Shown here in pieces: positions 63,503-64,000 of a DNA stretch of 64,000 nucleotides. The translations under genes were made by a program, and so were the position numbers. Below the pieces are notes generated by a model. That model ran no database searches and was not told the origin of the DNA. It saw only the letters and a program-made list of their open reading frames with translations. Source of the DNA: Mesorhizobium sp. CAU 1732 (GTDB taxonomy: Bacteria > Pseudomonadota > Alphaproteobacteria > Rhizobiales > Rhizobiaceae); NCBI RefSeq assembly GCF_039888675.1, contig NZ_JBDQQR010000001.1:2046001-2110000 (forward strand), given 5' to 3'. Position 1 is the stretch's first letter. Each line of letters opens with the position of its first letter.

Positions 63503-63726
63503 CTAGCCGATTCAATGCGTTAGCTGGTCGAGCCAAGTGCCTGACTCGATTCAGGTTTCCAACGTCCTTGGCCGCGATTACCGCGACAGGTTTCGGAGCC
63601 GGGCGGTGTCGAACACCCTGCCTCTCCTTGCATCGCGGTGTCTCGCCGCTGCTGACGAGTGCTTGGGCGAGGCTTCTTGTGCGTGTCGTTATCCCACGTC
63701 CGGTGCCTGGTTTCGGGCGACATGCA

Positions 63727-63999
63727 TCAGGTGTTCGCCAGCCTCTTTGCATGCCAGCGCAAATGGTCGTCCATGAAGGTCGAAATGAAGAAGTAGGAGT
63801 GGTCGTAGCCGTCCTGCATGCGCAGCGTGAGCGCCATACCGGCATCGTCGCACGCTTCCTCGAGCAGCCATGGCCGCAGCCCGTCGTCGAGAAAACCGTC
63901 CGCCGTGCCCTGATCAACCAGGAATTCGGGGAACCGCGCGCCATCCTCGATCAGCGCGCAGGTGTCGTACTGCCGCCATGATGTCTCATCGGCACCAAG
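63727..63999 (-). CDS. S-formylglutathione hydrolase (esterase D family), C-terminal part; 5' end outside window
   Basis: The frame is open from the window's right edge to TGA at 63727-63729, giving 90 residues. LGADETSWRQYDTCALIEDG, EFLVDQGTADGFLDDGLRPW and MQDGYDHSYFFISTFMDDHL with HLRWHAKRL match the end of S-formylglutathione hydrolase (FghA/EstD). The catalytic Asp is in DQGTAD and the catalytic His in GYDHSYFF. The enzyme hydrolyses S-formylglutathione in glutathione-dependent formaldehyde detoxification. The nucleophile Ser lies outside the window. Only the 3' part is visible, so the operon context is unknown. Confidence 0.9.
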   Translation of the reverse strand, partial: LGADETSWRQYDTCALIEDGARFPEFLVDQGTADGFLDDGLRPWLLEEACDDAGMALTLRMQDGYDHSYFFISTFMDDHLRWHAKRLANT

Positions 64000-64000
64000 A

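Larger units (their letters stand above)
63412..63726. other. Intergenic region between the XRE gene and the formylglutathione hydrolase gene
   Basis: 315 bases. From the XRE side: a CCCGC-GTCTCT-GCGGG hairpin with ATTTTT on the minus strand (63425-63445); a promoter-like pair TATGAT / TTGCGC (63460-63465 and 63482-63487); the GCTAAC-GG-GTTAGC dyad (63489-63502) and a further GTTAGC (63519-63524); and a short CCTGA/TCAGG hairpin (63540-63555). The rest, 63556-63726, shows no gene or motif I can support. Confidence 0.5.

Noticed and set aside
1..64000. CRISPR array, insertion sequence, prophage or integron
   Set aside because: No regularly spaced direct repeats, transposase or integrase motifs, or phage structural genes were seen anywhere in the window.

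Overview
The window is a 64-kb stretch of GC-rich chromosome from an alphaproteobacterium, most likely a member of the Hyphomicrobiales (Rhizobiales; a Phyllobacteriaceae/Mesorhizobium-like lineage fits best, but genus cannot be fixed from sequence alone). The evidence is gene order: argS-SPOR protein-nagZ-scpA-scpB-tatABC-serS-surE-pcm-NlpD-like; yajC-secDF followed by an Mth938-like and a squalene-synthase-like gene; map-radC; a class I PHA synthase divergent from an alaC-like aminotransferase, then hom-glpX-recJ; and a tandem glycine riboswitch ahead of gcvTHP. Small DUF1127, DUF982 and DUF2336 proteins, GTG/TTG starts and ATGA-type overlaps also fit. There is no prophage, insertion sequence, integron or CRISPR array; it is core chromosome with a few small accessory modules (toxin-antitoxin pairs, gene remnants).

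Layout. 1-14.0 kb: one mostly co-directional plus-strand block for translation (argS end, serS), cell envelope and division (SPOR protein, nagZ, NlpD-like factor), chromosome condensation (scpAB), Tat export (tatABC), stationary-phase repair (surE, pcm) and an orphan ABC ATPase. 14-21 kb: a minus-strand DUF815 ATPase, then yajC-secDF with two homologues of mitochondrial complex I assembly factors, a small membrane protein and a fatty acid hydroxylase family protein. 20.8-24.5 kb: trmFO, a DUF1127 gene followed by a three-hairpin sRNA region of the CcsR/cuckoo type, and a DUF2157-GDYXXLXY membrane pair. 24.5-32.8 kb: a PIN-domain remnant, tRNA-Leu, trigger factor, a NAD(P)-binding protein, radC-map, a fumarylacetoacetase/hydratase-type enzyme with an aldehyde dehydrogenase, DUF305, tRNA-Glu. 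32.8-42.4 kb: an M15-type lipoprotein, phaC, aminotransferase, hom, glpX, recJ. 42.4-46.6 kb: a frameshifted BrnT-type toxin with intact antitoxin, then folE-hisI-patatin divergent from a NifU/IscU-like scaffold, an orphan nucleotidyltransferase and yidD. 46.7-54.1 kb: thrS, a secreted protein, nitroreductase and flavin reductase, a MaoC/CoA-ester-lyase pair, DUF2336, DUF982. 54.1-64 kb: parE, a membrane GGDEF protein, a TumE/HTH toxin-antitoxin pair, the glycine cleavage operon under a tandem glycine riboswitch, an XRE regulator, and the 3' end of an S-formylglutathione hydrolase gene.

The least ordinary material lies between genes. Three hairpins each display ACCTCCTCCC (anti-Shine-Dalgarno-like) in the loop downstream of DUF1127, and the last one is also the transcript terminator. 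A perfect inverted repeat captures the ribosome binding site of the NAD(P)-binding gene. Strong dyads sit in several promoter regions. Coordinates and motifs were read by eye; families are assigned from remembered motif patterns, and no database search was run.
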